DNA of 64,000 bases from Hordeum vulgare subsp. vulgare (GCF_904849725.1 NC_058521.1:94722244-94786243); one strand, 5' to 3'. Shown: positions 24,839-38,648, counted from the first letter of the stretch. The notes: generated by a model from the letters alone, not told the origin. Numbers and translations are program-made.

Positions 24839-26230
24839 TGATATGTTTCCATCGTATCTACTTTTCCTAACGCTTTGCCCTTGTTTTAGACTCTAATTTG
24901 CATGATTCAGATGAAACTAACCCGGACTGACGCTGTTTTCAGCAGAACAACCATGGTGTTGTTTTTGTGTAGAAATAAAAGCTCTCAGAATGGAACAAAA
25001 CTTCTCGAGAATTATTTTGTAATAAAAGAACATTACTAGATCCAAGAATCACCGGAGTGGGCCACCTAGGAGGGCACCACCCACCTGGGTGCACTCCCCC
25101 TCCTAATGCGCCCTGGTGGCGCCAATCGCCTCATCTCTGACACTATAAAATCCTATTTTCAGAGAGAAAAATCAAGGAAAAATAATTATCTCTTTTCATG
25201 AAACGGAGTCGCCGCCACCTCATGTTCTTCATCGGGAGGCCAGATCTGGAGTCCGTTTGGGGCTCCAGACAGGGGAATCTTCGGTCTTCGTCATCATCAA
25301 CCCTTCTCCATCGCCAATTCCATGATGCTCCCCACCGGGAGTGAGTAATTCCTTCGTGGGCTCGCTGGTCGGCGAGGAGTTGGATGAGATTCCTCATGTA
25401 ATCGAGTTACTTTTGTTAGGGCTTGATCCCTAGTATCCACTATGTTCTTAGATTGATGTTTCTATGACTTTGCCATGCTTAATGCTTGTCACTTTGGGCC
25501 CGGGTGCTATGATTCCAGATATGAACCGTTTATGTTATCACCATTATATCTATGTTCTAGATCCGATCTTGCAAGTTATAGTCACCTACTACGTGCTATG
25601 ATCTGTAAACCCCGGAGTGACAGTATTCAAGATACTTTCTGGTGATGACCGTAGTTTGCACAGTTCATGTATTCACTATGTGTTAATGCTTTGTTCCAGT
25701 TCTCTATTGAAAGGAGGCCTTAATATCCCTTAGTTTCCTTAGGGACCCCTCTGCCACGGGAGGGTAGGACAAAAGATGTCATGCAAGTTCTTTCCATAAG
25801 CACGTATGACTATTTACGGAATACATCTCTACATTACATTGATGAACTGGAGCTAGTTTTCTATCTCCCTAGGTTATAACTGTTATATGATGAATATCAT
25901 CCAAAGAATTCACCGATACAATGCATATGATCTTCCACTATATTGTTCTTGCTAAGTTACTCTATTGCTGCTATTGTTACATTTGCTACAAAATTACTGC
26001 TATCACTGTTACCGTTGCTGCTACTTTTATCACTACCGTCAAAACTATCATGTTACTATGCTACGGATCCTATTGCTGAAGATAATTCATCTCCACGTTT
26101 GGTTGAATTGACAACTCAATTGCTAATACTTGCAAATATTCTTTGGTTCCCCTTGTGTTGAATCTACAAATTTGGGTTGAATACTCTACCCTCGAAAACT
26201 GTTGCGATCCCATATACTTGTGAGTTATCA
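24839..26230 (+). repeat. 3' LTR of host Gypsy 1 (1392 bp)
   Basis: Starts TGATATGTTTCCATCGTATC after the polypurine tract and ends ACTTGTGAGTTATCA. It resembles WHAM-like Triticeae LTRs from memory. The 5' LTR is outside the window. The bases that follow (AGAAG) may be its target duplication. Confidence 0.78.
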
Positions 26231-26422
26231 AGAAGGCTCTCGGAGGATACAATAAAATTCATGTTGTTACTTTATTAATTATTCATATTCTCTCACAAGT
26301 TCCATGTCTCGCACAATAAGCGATCCACGTCTACCATAGGAAAGCAAAGTATATAACTATACAATATGATACCCAAATATGGCGACAACGAATAGCAAGA
26401 TGAGACTAAACATATGGCTATT
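26231..26422. other. Short unassigned flank
   Basis: AT-rich sequence between the host Gypsy 1 LTR and the first degraded - strand LTR copy. I see no gene and no recognisable element. Confidence 0.4.
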
Positions 26423-27284
26423 TGATACTTGTGAGCTGCATTGGGTTTTTCTGTGAAGAAGAACATATGATTAAGCACGGTACAGAAAAGTACTTCTCTC
26501 AGTGAGAACCAAGGTTATCGAACCAATAGGAGGACCATGCAACTCCTGTCTTGAGCGCCTACGCACAAAAGAGCAAACACTTGCACCCAACGCAACCAAG
26601 AGGGTTGTCAAGCCCCTTAAACTCATTACTTGCAATAAGATATGTAGTGTAGATATATAGTTTAAATATATAAAAGTTAAAAGGTAAATGCAAATAATAA
26701 AAGGTAGCGAGGTATTTTGTATTTTTTTAATATATATGTGAATAGACCTGGGGGCCATAGTGTTCTCTAGTGGCATCTCTCTCAAAGAAGGCATAGAGTG
26801 GGTTATGCAATGGGTAGAAAAGAGCATTGTTATGCAATATTTATTCACCACAATGATCATGTGTATATAGGCATCACGTCCATAAGAAAGTACCACTGCG
26901 GCGTGCATCTACTACTATTACTCTACCCATCGACTGCTATCCAACATGCATCTAGAGTATTAAGTAAAATAAAGTAATGCTTGGAGAACAATGACATGAT
27001 GTAGACAAAGATAACTCAATTAATATGAATCAACCCCACCATTTTATCCTTAGTGGCAGAAATACAAAGACGTATTTTTGTCCCTTTCTGTTACTGGGAT
27101 ATAGAGCACCACCACGTTGAACGCACTACGACGCAACTCTCTCACTGAAGATATATAGATCAACCTAGTTGGCCAAACCAAATCAATAGATCAGAGAAAT
27201 CTACTAAACTGTCATAATCATGCCAATAAGAATATATAATTCATAGAATACTCAAACCACAAATTCAAATTAATATTAATATAT
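26423..27284 (-). repeat. Degraded Gypsy LTR copy A (partial)
   Basis: Starts with TGATACTTGTGAGCTGCATT (the LTR end, seen in reverse) and shares landmarks such as AAACACTTGCACCCAACGC and GTTGGCCAAACCAA with copies at 27497 and 30781. It stops at about 27284, well short of the TGATACGTCTC start expected at its right side. ORFs here, including 26471-26908, are not genes. Confidence 0.65.
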
Positions 27285-27496
27285 GTACACACACATAACC
27301 AAACACTTGCACCCAACACAGGCAAGAGGGTTGTCACGCTCCTTGACCTTGTCACTTGAAAGAATTAAATACTCGTACATGGTTACTATAAATGAATAAA
27401 AATAAATAATAGTGAATAAATGGTAGAATAGTATTTTTGGAGTTTTTGTTATTATGTTTAAGTAGACCCAAGGGGCATAGTTTTTTCTAGAGGATT
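27285..27496 (-). repeat. Degraded Gypsy LTR fragment B
   Basis: A short extra copy of the internal LTR segment from the ACACTTGCACCCAAC landmark to the CTAGAGGATTTG landmark, inserted in tandem between copies A and C. Confidence 0.6.
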
Positions 27497-30400
27497 TGCT
27501 ACTTGTAAACTGCGTTGGGATCTTCCCCGAAGAAAAGAGAAGATGTAGCATAGTAGATATAAGTATTTTCCTCACTGAGAACCAAGGTTATCGAATGAAT
27601 AGGAGTATAAAGAAAACTCTCATTGTTAGCACGTACACACACAGAACCAAACACTTGCACCCAACGCGGGCAAGAGGGTAGTCAAGCCCCTCGAACTCAT
27701 TACTTGCAAGGATTAAATAGTGATATATAACTATAAATAAAATAAAATAAATGACAACAATAATTTTATAGTTTTTGTAATATAGTTTGAGTAGACCCAG
27801 TGGCCATAATTTTTGCTAGAGGATTCTCTCTTGAAGATAACGTTTGGTGGGTAGACAAATTACTATTGGGAAATTGATAGAAAATCACATAGTTATGTAA
27901 TATTTATTCACGACAATGATCATATATATATGCATTATGTCCATAAGCAAGTAGACTGACTCCTGCTTGCATCTACAACTATTATTCCAATCACCAACTG
28001 TTATCCAGCATGCTTCTAGAGTATTAAGTATGAAACAGAGTAATGCCTCGGGCAAGATGACATGATGTAGACAAAGTAAACTTAAGCAATTTGAATAAAC
28101 CCATCATTTTGTCCTTAATGGAAGAAATACAAATATGTATAATATCCCCTTGTGTCACTAGGATCGAGAACTGCAAAATTGAACCCATCACAATGCACCA
28201 CTCACATTGAAGATAAATCAATCTAGTTGGCCAAACCAAGCCGATAGATCGAAGAGAAATATGAAGCTATAATAATCGTGCGTAAAAGAAGTCATAGAAG
28301 ACTGAGTTAATATCCATAAATAAACTAATCATCAACCCACAATTCGTCGGATCCCAACAAGCACACCGCAAAGAAAATTACATCAAATAGATCACCACGG
28401 AAATCATGGTGAACTTTGTATTAAATATCAAAGAGGGAGGAGAAGCCATCTAGGTACTAGCTATGGCCCCGTAGATTTGTGGTAGACTACTCACACAACA
28501 ATATGGACGTAGCGAGGCTGATGTAGATGGCCTTCATGACTGATTACCCCTCCGCAGGGCACCGGGAAAGGTCTCCAGATGGGATCACACTGGAACGGAG
28601 ACTTGCGGCAGCGAGAAAAGTATTTCGGGTGGCCCTCTCATGTTTTCCCAATTTTAGGGAAAAGAGCCAGTGGTGGCCCCAAGGCATCAAGGCGCGCCTA
28701 CCCCTAGGGAGCGCTCCCTATTGCCTTGGCACCACCTCGTGTGATGTCTGGCCTCCCTCCAAAGCTTTCAGGTCTTATATTGGAGAATTTATAGGGGTGA
28801 AATTAGGTCCGATGGAGCCATGAGGGGCCCACAAGGTAACATGGCATGCCTACTGATACGTCTCCAACGTATCGATAATTTAAGAAGTATTCATGCCATA
28901 TTTTCCTATGTTTAACATTCTTTTAAATGGTTTTGATGCACTTTATATGCTTTATTTAGAACTAACCCACACTAACGTTGTTCTCAGTTGAATTACCATG
29001 GTGTTGTTTTGTGCAGAAAATAAAAGTTCTCAGAATCGCCCAAAACTTTTTTATGATTTTTTCTAGAGAAAATAATAAATGCTGGAATGAAGAACCACCA
29101 CACGGGAGCCACCTGTGGGCCACAAGTGGGCGCGCCCTGATGGCTTGTGGGGCACACGTGGCTCTGTTTTATGTGATTCCAACACTAAAAATTGTATATA
29201 TATAAAGAAACACTCAGAAATACATAGAGGACTTCCGCTCCACCGCCACAACTCTCTGTATCGATGAAAAACCCATCTGAAGCCTCTTTAGTACCCTGCT
29301 GGAGGGGGGATCATCACCGATGGCCAACTTCATCATCCCGATGGAGGCCATGACGAGGAGGGAGTAGTTCACCCCCGGGGCTGAGGGTATGTACTAGTAG
29401 CTATGTGCTCAATCTCTCTCTCATGTTATTGGGACGGCACGATCTTGATGTATCGCGGGCTTTGTTAATACAGTCAGATCATATGGTGTTGTTCCCTTGT
29501 TATCTTGATATGATGAATTGGATCTTTTACTTTGAGATCTTGTTATGTTAGATTGAATATTGTATTTGAGAACATTTTATGCATATCTTGAATGTTGATA
29601 CTCGTGGTGACAATGGGGTATTCTAATTATTTACTTGATATATGTTATGGCATCAACTTGCAGATTCTGGTGATCTTGCAGATCTATGCATAGTGGTTGG
29701 TTCCACATTTCCATATTGCGTTCTCCGATAGAAATCTTGGGGTAATCTTTGAAGTTCTTTATGTTGGATTGAATATGACGAATATGAAATTGTTTGATGC
29801 ATGTCATATAATTAACCCATGGATACTTGAGGTGATATTGGAGTATCTAGGGGGGAAATAGGGTTGATTGATATGTGTCATGGGGGTTATTGGAATTCTA
29901 GGGCTATTTGTGACACTTATAGGAATAGATAAAAAATTGATCAGAAAGAATAACTTTGAGGTGGTTCTACTACCTATGCCAATTTCATCTTATGTTCTCC
30001 TCTACTTATGAATTTTGGAGTTATTCTTTGTTGCACGTTGAGGGATGATTATATGATTCTACTATGTTAGCATTGGTGAGAGATTGCACTAGTGAAAGTA
30101 TGAACTCTAGGCCTTATTACCAAGCATTTATATAACGTTTTGCTTGCTGTTTTCCACTTGCGACCTTGCTATTTTTATACTTTTAGATTACAAAAACCTA
30201 TATCTACTATCCTTACTACACTTGTATCACCATATCTTCGCCGAACAAGTGCACCTATACAATTTTCCATCGTATTGGGTGTGTTAAGGACATAAGATAT
30301 TTCTTGTACTTAACTACATGGTTGTTTGAGAGAAACCATCTTCATACTACATCTCCTAGAGATTGATAAACCTTATTTAATCCAATTGAGGGAAATTTGC

Positions 30401-30780
30401 TGATGTACTACAAAACTCTGCACTTGAAGGCCCAACAACATCTACAAGAATAAAGTTGCATACTAGACACCACCTACCCCCTTGGGTGTGCCCTGTTGCC
30501 TTGTCGTCTCCTCGTGCATCTTCTATCCTCCTCCTAAAGCTTCTAGTTCTTGTTTTTTCTAGAAAAAATCATCAAAAAGTTTCATAGCGTTTGGACCCCG
30601 TTTGGTGCTGGTTTCCCGAAAAGTCTAAAAACACCTAGAAAATAGCAACTGGCACTCGGTCAATAGGTTAGTTCTCAAAACTGATGTAAAATAACATATA
30701 AATGCATATAAAGCATCAACGACTCATAATATAATAGCATGGAACAATACAAAATATATATATACGTTGGAGACATATCC
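27497..30780 (-). repeat. Gypsy LTR copy C, interrupted by a solo LTR
   Basis: The near-complete copy of this LTR family: left end TGCTACTTGTAAACTGCG, right end ATACGTTGGAGACATATCC (degraded form of the reverse complement of TGATACGTCTCCAACG). Without the nested solo LTR it is about 1.66 kb. No internal retrotransposon region follows: copy D starts at once. Confidence 0.7.
28854..30472 (+). mobile_element. Gypsy solo LTR inserted in LTR copy C (1619 bp)
   Basis: Starts TGATACGTCTCCAACGTATC and ends GTTGCATACTAGACACCA, flanked by the 5-base duplication CCTAC (28849-28853 and 30473-30477). The surrounding LTR sequence resumes correctly after it when compared with copy D near 42200. It has no internal region and no gene. 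Confidence 0.82.
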
Positions 30781-31138
30781 GTCTTCTCTTTTGAACATAG
30801 CATACGGTGGGTAGATACATTACTGTTGGGCAATTGACAGAATAACACATAGTTATAACATGTTATTCACGACAATTAGACCGACCCCTACTTGCATCAA
30901 CTACTATTACTCCACTCATTGATCGCTATCCAGCAGGCATATAGAGTATTAAGTATGAAATAGAGTAATGCTTGGAGCAAGATGACATGATCTAGGTAAA
31001 GTAAGCCAAGCAATATGTTCAGACCCCATGGTTTTGTCCTTAATGATAGCAATACAATACGTGTCATGAACCAATCACAATGTGCCTCCCACTGAACATA
31101 AATCAATCTAGTTCACTACAAGGAATATGCTAGTACAC

Positions 31139-31385
31139 GACGCTATTTTTTCGTCGCTGCATCGTCACAGTTTTTCATTTACAACGATCGCACGACGAAA
31201 AACCAAGCGTCGGAAACGGAGAGACAGAAATGAACAGCAACGACGTTTTGATCAAAATCGTCGTAACTTTACGACGATTCCTCGATTGTCGTAACCTTTA
31301 CGATGATCCTAAATCATCGCTGACAATCAAACCCAGTCCTACGTGGCAGTCCTACGTGGCAAAATTACGACGAAATCAAAACGTC
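31139..31385. repeat. Left subterminal repeats of the CACTA element
   Basis: Multiple short motifs of the type CGTCGTAA/TTACGACGA in both orientations, plus a tandem TCCTACGTGGCAG pair near 31337-31361. Such arrays are TnpA binding zones in En/Spm elements. Confidence 0.75.
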
Positions 31386-32032
31386 ATGGCTGAAATCAGC
31401 CCAACCCATTTCAAATGATCACATGGGCTCGTTTTATTTTTTTGGGCTTTTCTTGTTAGGCTTCTTTTGGGCCTTGGCCTATTTTCAGCCACTTTAGTTT
31501 TTTTCGAATTTTTTTATCATTCTAATTTGGGCTTCTTTTGGGCCTTGGCCTTTTCATGCCCAAATACATTTGATCCATTTTCAGTTTTGGGCTTTTCATG
31601 CCAAAATACATTTGATCCATTTTCAGTTTTGGCCTTTTTTCATTTTTGAATTCAGCAACTTTTTTTTCTTTTATGTCCAAATAAATCTAAGCCCATACAC
31701 ATAAATCTGAGCCCATGAACTTTGAAGCCCATACAAAGATTCTAAAACATCTCAGCCCACATCACAAAGTCAACCCACATCACAAAGTATGAAGCACAAC
31801 CAAAATCTGATATTATATAGCCCACATCACAAAGTATGTAGCACAACCAAAAATTTCAGCCCACACCAAAAATAGCATAGCACATATAGATCCTAAATAT
31901 GAGCCATACAGATCCTAAATCTGTAGCACAAGAACTGCTACCAAAATCTGAGCACAACCAAAATAAATTTCAGCCCACACCATAGTTATCAAGTGCACAA
32001 GAACTGCTATGAAAATCTAGTTCTAAAACCAA
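31386..32032. other. Non-coding CACTA sequence with short direct repeats
   Basis: No gene. Contains repeated units around ATTTGATCCATTTTCAGTTT (about 31569-31630) and around CCCACATCACAAAGTATG (about 31757-31850). It forms the 3' flank of the tnpA-like gene. Confidence 0.5.
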
Positions 32033-35000
32033 CTAGTTTCCTATTTTGGCTCCAAGCAACGCCATCAGCTGAGCATACTTCACATCATTTTCTTCCGCCT
32101 TCTTGAGCAGTAGCTCATAGGACTTGTCACGTTCAGCTTGTGCAGCTTCAGCTTCTGCTGCCTTCCTCTTCATAGCATCCATCTCTTCACGCATAACTTC
32201 ACTTCTTTGACGCGACATCTCGAGCTTCTCTTGTAGATCCAGCACACAAGCATTGACAGCAGCATTTGACTTGCTGGACTTGCCAGTAGAGTTTGGCTGC
32301 AGACCAACATTCTTCAAGAATTTGCTTGATGGGCGATGCTTGGTCAGAACTTCCGCAACAACTGAAACAGAAGACTTTCGCTCTTCGCCTTCTTGTACAG
32401 GAGCAGTCATCTTCTCTTCCATCTCAGACGGAAAGATAATGAATGCATTGAGAAACAGTTTAAATCCATGAGAAAGAAAGCAAAATAAGCGCCCAATAAT
32501 GAGGAAAGCAGACATAATGAAACCAGATTTCTGTTTCATGTTAATAGAACCTGTAGAGTTTGGCAATACCATCTTCCAATAAGATAGGAATAAGTTTCTG
32601 GTTTCATGTTAATAGAACCAGGGAGAGGAAACTACTTATCCAGATATTACATACAGAAACTAATGAAACCAGAAACTACATAAAACCAGAAACTAATGAA
32701 ATAATGAAACTACATACAAAAACTACTTATACAGAAATTAATGAAAAATAATGAAGAATACAGAAACTACTTATACAGAAACTACATACAGAAACTACTT
32801 CTACAGAAATTAATACAGAAACTACATACAGAAACTACTATTTCACTGGTTGTTATTTTAGACTCAACAAAATACATGTATAAGCATGTATCAGCACATA
32901 GCAGGATAATAATACAAAGTCAAACAGGCATTTTACTGGTTGTTACAATAAAATGCTGGACACAAAAGGAGCTGATGCAAATATTACTTATAGTGGCTCA
33001 TCCAGAAACAAATCCATGTTTTTCACTCCTAGAGCATACAAGGGTATAGCACATGACGCCAGAAACAAATCCAAGGAAGATTACTTACTATAGCAACTTG
33101 AACATCCTCTGAGAATCCATGTTTGGTGTTGTTGTGTGTCGCCTTGAAAATGTCCAATGCAGATAACACTTCACCCTTTCTTTGCTCTTGCTGAAATGTT
33201 TTTCAACAACAACCCAACCATTAGCTTTTGCAACAAATTGATGCTTATGTCTAAAGGAAAACAACTAAAGGAACAACAGTGCTGGATCTTACAGTTGCAT
33301 GCACATGAGCAACATAGCATCTTGAACCAGTTTTCTGCGCAAACTTGACTTTTGTTCGATTAACCTTGTTATTGGCACATGTCTCCTACATATGTGCACA
33401 TCAGATCATCACTTCCATACAATAAAGCAAATCACACAGTTTGCATGGGCAAGGTAAAGCAACAGTCATGCATTTACATACCTTGTGTCTTGGAGTTGAC
33501 CACAGCTTGACCAGCCTATGCCATTCAGTATCCGTTATGTCAGAAAGAGGGGACTTGATGCTAACCTTGCTTGCTTCGACATTGTCAAAGTACTGCTTCT
33601 TGACATAATGGCGTCTGTTCCTCAACGAATTCTTTAAGATATCAGTGCATGCATACTCAATGACACTTGATTCCGTGTCGATCTCAAAATTTGCCTACAA
33701 AGGCAGCAAACAAGATGAGTACCAAGATTAACCATCATATGAGATGTATAATAACAGGGAATAAAGACCACATTCAGCAACAAGATAGTTAGCTTACAGA
33801 TACTTTTCCTATATAATTCTGCACAAGACTTGGGTTCTTTTTATACTCCTTGAAGTGAGGAAGCAGCGGCATATGAGCTCTCGCAATGAGGCCACCCTCA
33901 GATGCTAGCTTTGCAGCCTGCACGGGCTTCTCCGGACGCCTCATCCCTTCAGCGATTTCAATTCTCACCTTTGCTCCCATTAAACGTGTCAACTTTTCTA
34001 GCCCTTTGCCATTCCTAGAACTCTTGACCACATCAACGGCGCCTGAAAAGGATACATCAAACATTAGTCAAGACTAGTAGTCACCCATACATGCATTGCT
34101 TACATTTAGAAAATGAACTAGTAAGAAAAGAAAACTAGATGAACATGCCTTCATCACCCATTGGCTGCTCAGGTTCTGTAGAAAGGACTGTAAAGTTCAA
34201 CTCATGGCCATGATTGCTGACCACAGAAGGTGCAACAGGGCTGAGGTCCATGTACATCCTGCTTCCTTCTTCCATGGAGGCCAACTCATCATCAGTTCGC
34301 AGTGGTCCTTGACCCTTGTGCAGCAGGCTCTTGTCAACATCCTCCCTTACTTTCTGCCTAGTGAGTCTAGCCACAACTGTTTCATCATCAGGTGTCAGAA
34401 GCCTCTTTGATCCTTCTATGAGTCTAGCCACATCTGGTTCATCATCAAGTGTCAGAAGCCTCTTTGATCCTTCCGGAGATAGAGCTAACACCCTTCCTGA
34501 AGCCATTAGAGTAGATGCTTCTGAAACTTTCCTCCTGTTTCTGTTAGCACACTTCTTCTTCCTAGAAACCTGCAGGGTGTCGTATAGAAGGCAAGGACGG
34601 CAGAATTAGATCACAAGAAAATTCTGCAATGTACGAAATAAGAAAGCACACAACATACAACTCCCACCCCAAACAAGATAGAGTTTGCACCTTTCCTTTC
34701 TTCTTCACTAATTTGTCATCAACTTCCTCTCCATCAATAACTTCATCATCTTTAGGGTTGTAGTCTGAGCTTCCATCTTGTGTTATGGCAGATGCCGATT
34801 CATTACAAGTAGCTGCACTACCGTCTTCACGTGCATTTGACTTCCTAATCATTGATACTATCGCACCAAGACCTAGCGATTGGAACATGCGGTTGTTCCT
34901 CATCATAGTTCTAGCCCTAATCTTCTCTATCTCAGTCAGGGGTTCTTCTTTACATGAATAAGAAAACATAGCCATTAGATGAATGGTTGAAATGCATAGG

Positions 35001-35333
35001 GAAGCAAGACAACTCAAACAACTAAGGTATCCTATAAGATCTTAGTTTTTTTTAATCCTAGTACATTAATGGCACAAGCAAAATATAAACCAATTGTTTG
35101 GACTAAAACAATATATTTCAATTACCAGATTACAAGCATGAGCTAGGCACATTTCTATAGTTAGCACATAGACACACCCAGGCGCCACATAATATATTTT
35201 GTGTGAAACTTACAAACAAACAGTATTGCACCCAATGTCCCATGCATCCTGGTAGCTTAACATGGCTGATAAAACAAGCGGTACAATAAGTAGCAAGTTG
35301 TATACCAGGCGACGGCTGCTTCGTCCTTGTCAT
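32033..35333 (-). CDS. tnpA-like gene (plant Ptta/En/Spm transposase family), 8 exons
   Basis: TnpA-type proteins bind the subterminal repeats and assist excision of CACTA elements in the nucleus. Proposed exons, in reading order: 35333-35306, 34950-34691, 34569-34149, 34042-33804, 33694-33482, 33385-33293, 33190-33089, 32422-32033. Introns are GT-AG except one GC donor after exon 3. All junctions keep the frame and the sum is 1746 bases, 581 codons plus stop. Family landmarks are IEIAEGMRRPEKPVQAAKLA and HMPLLPHFKEYKK in exon 4, a W-HRLVKLWSTPRHK block in exon 5, NKVNRTKVKFAQKTGSR in exon 6, and a Glu/Ala/Lys-rich coiled coil ending LLGAKIGN in exon 8. Exon 3 holds an internal duplication (EGSKRLLT-DDE twice). 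Exon 1 is short and is the least certain. Confidence 0.78.
32620..32850. repeat. Simple repeat array in the last tnpA intron
   Basis: Imperfect tandem repeats of CAGAAACTACATA and related units. They open a spurious frame at 32560-32751. Confidence 0.65.
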
Positions 35334-36336
35334 GGCTGATCTCGAGGGGCTGTAGGCTGATCTCAAGGGGCTGTATATGTGCTGATTGTGCTGATGGTAT
35401 CAAGTTGCCCTAATAGCTTGCAAAACAGAATGAACACGAATGAGATACAATGGGGATAAAGTGGAATGATCCTCCAATGAACTAATATTTTATCAATCAA
35501 TTTCAGGAACAAAACCACCATAAACAGGGCCAAGAACTCAATAGATTCAATTAATATCTAAGAAGAAGCACTTGTATAACAAGCTTATACAACAGGGCCA
35601 ATCAAGCTTGATGTAATAACAGGCTAGTGATGTCGTACAAAATATAGATTAAAGTAAAAGATGAGTTACTAACAATAGACTATTTACATTAATAGTTAAT
35701 AACAAACCAACAACCATATACACTTTCTTTAGATTAACTAAAACTACCAGCCTACCAGCCACATGACCACTTGCTTCAGATCCACAATTGTGTTCAGATC
35801 GACAAGAATTAGTAGATGCACAAATCAAAACCTTCAACAAACAAATTACTCCCAGGATTTTATTTACAAGGTGACGAGCACTGGCAATAAGCACTACCGT
35901 ATACAACATAGACTACCATATAAGTTCACAACTTTACATAAGTGTTCCACACCATAAATTTTACAGAATCACAACTAACAGAAATTAGGGAAGCGAGATA
36001 ACCACAAAATCACACGGTCACGGCAGCTTGACTCCAAAACTTGGCACCTGCAATGGAATAAGAAATATTACTTAGCATATACAATGAGCTACCTGACAAA
36101 AGCATGTGAAAGAAGATCGCGCTATATGTTTAATGATCGCGTTCCTGTGTTAAGATACATCGAATTGCACCCTGTTTCCACATGACCTGATCACCACCTT
36201 GATCCTACAGCATCTACGCACATTGTCTGATGGCAAGAGCCAACAAGTACCATTAAACTAGTAAATAAGCATACCAGGATCATAGTACTGTAGAAAATTA
36301 AAAAAGAAACAAGTCTGGTCCATAGTTTACATGCTA

Positions 36337-36418
36337 CTCCCTCCGTCCCATAATATAAGAGCATTTTGCAAGCCAACATAACTTGCAAAAATGCTATTAT
36401 ATTGTGGGACAGAGGGAG
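36337..36418. mobile_element. Stowaway-type MITE (Thalos-like), 82 bp
   Basis: Terminal inverted repeats CTCCCTCCGTCCCATAATAT and its near-perfect complement end at 36418, flanked by TA duplications (36335-36336 and 36419-36420). This is the classic Tc1/Mariner-derived MITE of grasses, nested in the CACTA element. Confidence 0.93.
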
Positions 36419-37025
36419 TAAAAATTAGTGTGCCCATATTTTGCTCTCATAGACTTAAGAGTCAAAATATGATAAACATCCAGATAAGATGAATGACTGC
36501 ATTCAGGTTGTATATACAGAAACAGAGGAATGATTATGGTTTAATTGAAAGTATAGCAACCACTAACATTACTGTATCAGAGAGCTGTGTCTACCATTTG
36601 TAAGTATCAATAAGTAATGCTGTGGAGTTACCGAAAACTAATATTGTTGACCTTTTAATCTAATTTATCAAAGTGTTTTACGCATAAACATGCAGAATGG
36701 ATGGTGCATTACTTTTGGCAAAGTTGAATGCGTGCCATAATTACAACACACTCACACATGGTGATCTACCTCTACTCAAGCCTTAATAAAATTCATGTGC
36801 TTGTGCAATTGCACAAGCATGTGTGAGTGATTCACACACATTGCACACACTCTCACACACACTCACACATGGTGATCTACCTCTACTCAAGCCTTGGTGG
36901 TGTTTGCACCACACAAGCACACATGCACCTAGTGGCTTTCTCACACAAACACTAGCATCACCTACATCAACTAACATAGCAATAAAATACAAACATCAAA
37001 GGAATTAGGCAAAAAAATAAAAGGC

Positions 37026-37100
37026 TTGGGGGGAATCGATCCCAAGACCCCCTGGAAACTACACACAACAGCATGCCACCGTGCTACTGCTCGAGCACTT
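37026..37100 (-). repeat. tRNA-like Pol III promoter motif pair (SINE-like remnant)
   Basis: Read on the - strand, TAGCACGGTGG (37086-37076) fits an A box and GGATCGATTCC (37042-37032) fits a B box, at spacing normal for tRNA-derived promoters. No complete tRNA cloverleaf or SINE tail is evident. Confidence 0.45.
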
Positions 37101-37469
37101 GACTGAATAGGCACTGCTATCAGGGTAACTCCTCTACTAATCAAAATTAAAGACGAAAAAAGACATGCATCCGCGCATATATGAACCCGCGGCTAGATCT
37201 ACTCGCAGATTTACCGCTACTAAGCAGAGGCTCAGCCCGCCGGTGTTGCCGATCTTTGGTTTGGGTTCGGCCCGCCGTATTGCGCCAACGGCGCCAGGTG
37301 AGCAGCCGCCGCCAGTGCTATTACCAACAACAGCGCCGGGGAGGACCTCATCCTCGTGTCCGACCGAGCACTGAGCGATGACGGTGACAGGTTGCAAGGT
37401 GCAAGCATGAAGCATATCCTTCAAACCGCGGACGGAATCAACATGCATCACCGCAAAAAGAGCCTAAAA

Positions 37470-38260
37470 CTCGATCTACTAGCAGAGCATGGGTATTACA
37501 CGCAAGAAAGCACGCAGATCTGGATGCAACACATCGGACAACAAATCGGAGCAGGGAAGGTGGAACAGATCGGGATGCTCACCACCGAGGAAGGAGAAGG
37601 ACAGTCCTAGACGAGAGCCTCTCCGCACGTCGTCGCCGTCGACGAGAGCCACTCCGCGTGTCATCGCCTTCGTCAGTAGCCGCCCCGCGTCGTCTCCCCG
37701 CAAAGTCGTGAGCTGTCGCTGTCGTCAGTAGCTGCTCCGCGCGTGGTCGCCGTCGTCGGGCGTCGTTGCGAGCCGTTTGGGGAAAGGGTTTGGCTGCGGG
37801 TGGAGAGGGGAATGGGGTTTGGCCGCGGGTTTGGCCGCGGTGATGGGGTCGGTCGGCCGGTTGCCGCGGCGGGGGAGGGGAGAGGGCGAGCGGTTGATAC
37901 GGCGGGCGACGGGGGAGGGCTTGGAGGGAGGGCGAGGAGGCGGCCGGCGGCGGTGAGGGCCGGCAGCGAGGGTTGGCGGGGGAAACCCTAGGCTTTCGAT
38001 TTGGGGGAGACGGGGTGGGAGGGGGGAGACGGGGTGGGAGGGGTGGGGCAGACAGCCGACCTATCTCGACAAGAACAGACGGGTGCGGGGTTTTGATTTG
38101 GTGTTTTCTCGGGTGTGGGGTTTGGCGCGTGGAATGGGGTTTGGCGCCTGGAATTGGTGGGAAGAATTGGTGGGAAGAATTGGGGTTTGGCCGGGAGGGA
38201 AGAATTGGTGGGAAGGGAAATTTTCCCTTTTTGACAAGAATTGGAGGGAATTTTTCCGTG
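37470..38260 (-). promoter_or_regulatory. GC-rich leader/promoter-like region of the CACTA element
   Basis: On the - strand this reads like a plant 5' untranslated exon: CCAAACCCC-type repeats, CG-rich sequence, then a possible splice donor CTCGGTGGTGAGC near 37590. It lies upstream of the tnpA-like gene in the same orientation, so it may be its promoter and first non-coding exon. Both strands show open frames that I do not trust. Confidence 0.4.
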
Positions 38261-38414
38261 TTATTTTTTAGATAGTTTTGATGTAAAATATTACAATCTT
38301 AAATAATGTGAAAAAAAGGTTTAGTGCTAGTTTGGCAATGTAGTATTTTCAAATCCACGTCAGCAGGTCACGCGGGCCACATGCTAGACGCCAGAGATCA
38401 TGGCAATCAGCATA

Positions 38415-38616
38415 CGTCTCGTGGTGGTGGTTGTGGTGGTGGTCGTGGTCGTGGTCGTGGTTGTGGTCGTTGTCGTGGTCGTGGTTGTGGTCGTGGTTGT
38501 GGTTGTGGTTGTTGTGGTGGTGGTGGTCGTGGTCGTGGTCGTGGTTGTGGTGGTGGTGGTTCAGTGTGGTTGTTGTTGTCGTTGTTGTTGTGGTTGTCGT
38601 TGTGGTTGTCGTTGTG

Positions 38617-38648
<32 letters not shown>

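Larger units (their letters stand above)
35334..37160. other. Long non-coding stretch upstream of tnpA exon 1
   Basis: AT-rich, no gene recognised. It probably includes the first intron or leader of the tnpA-like gene. It holds a Stowaway MITE (36337-36418), a duplicated block of about 40 bases around GGTGATCTACCTCTACTCAA (about 36757 and 36863), CA-rich repeats and a tRNA-like motif pair (37032-37086). Confidence 0.5.

Noticed and set aside
26471..26908. 145-codon - strand ORF
   Set aside because: It lies in a degraded LTR copy, has no domain and is not open in the sister LTR copies.
28527..28823. 98-codon + strand ORF
   Set aside because: Part of the degraded LTR copy C, antisense to the LTR, with no conserved domain.
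37026..37100. Functional tRNA gene
   Set aside because: A and B box-like motifs are present, but no cloverleaf, acceptor stem or anticodon arm could be fitted.
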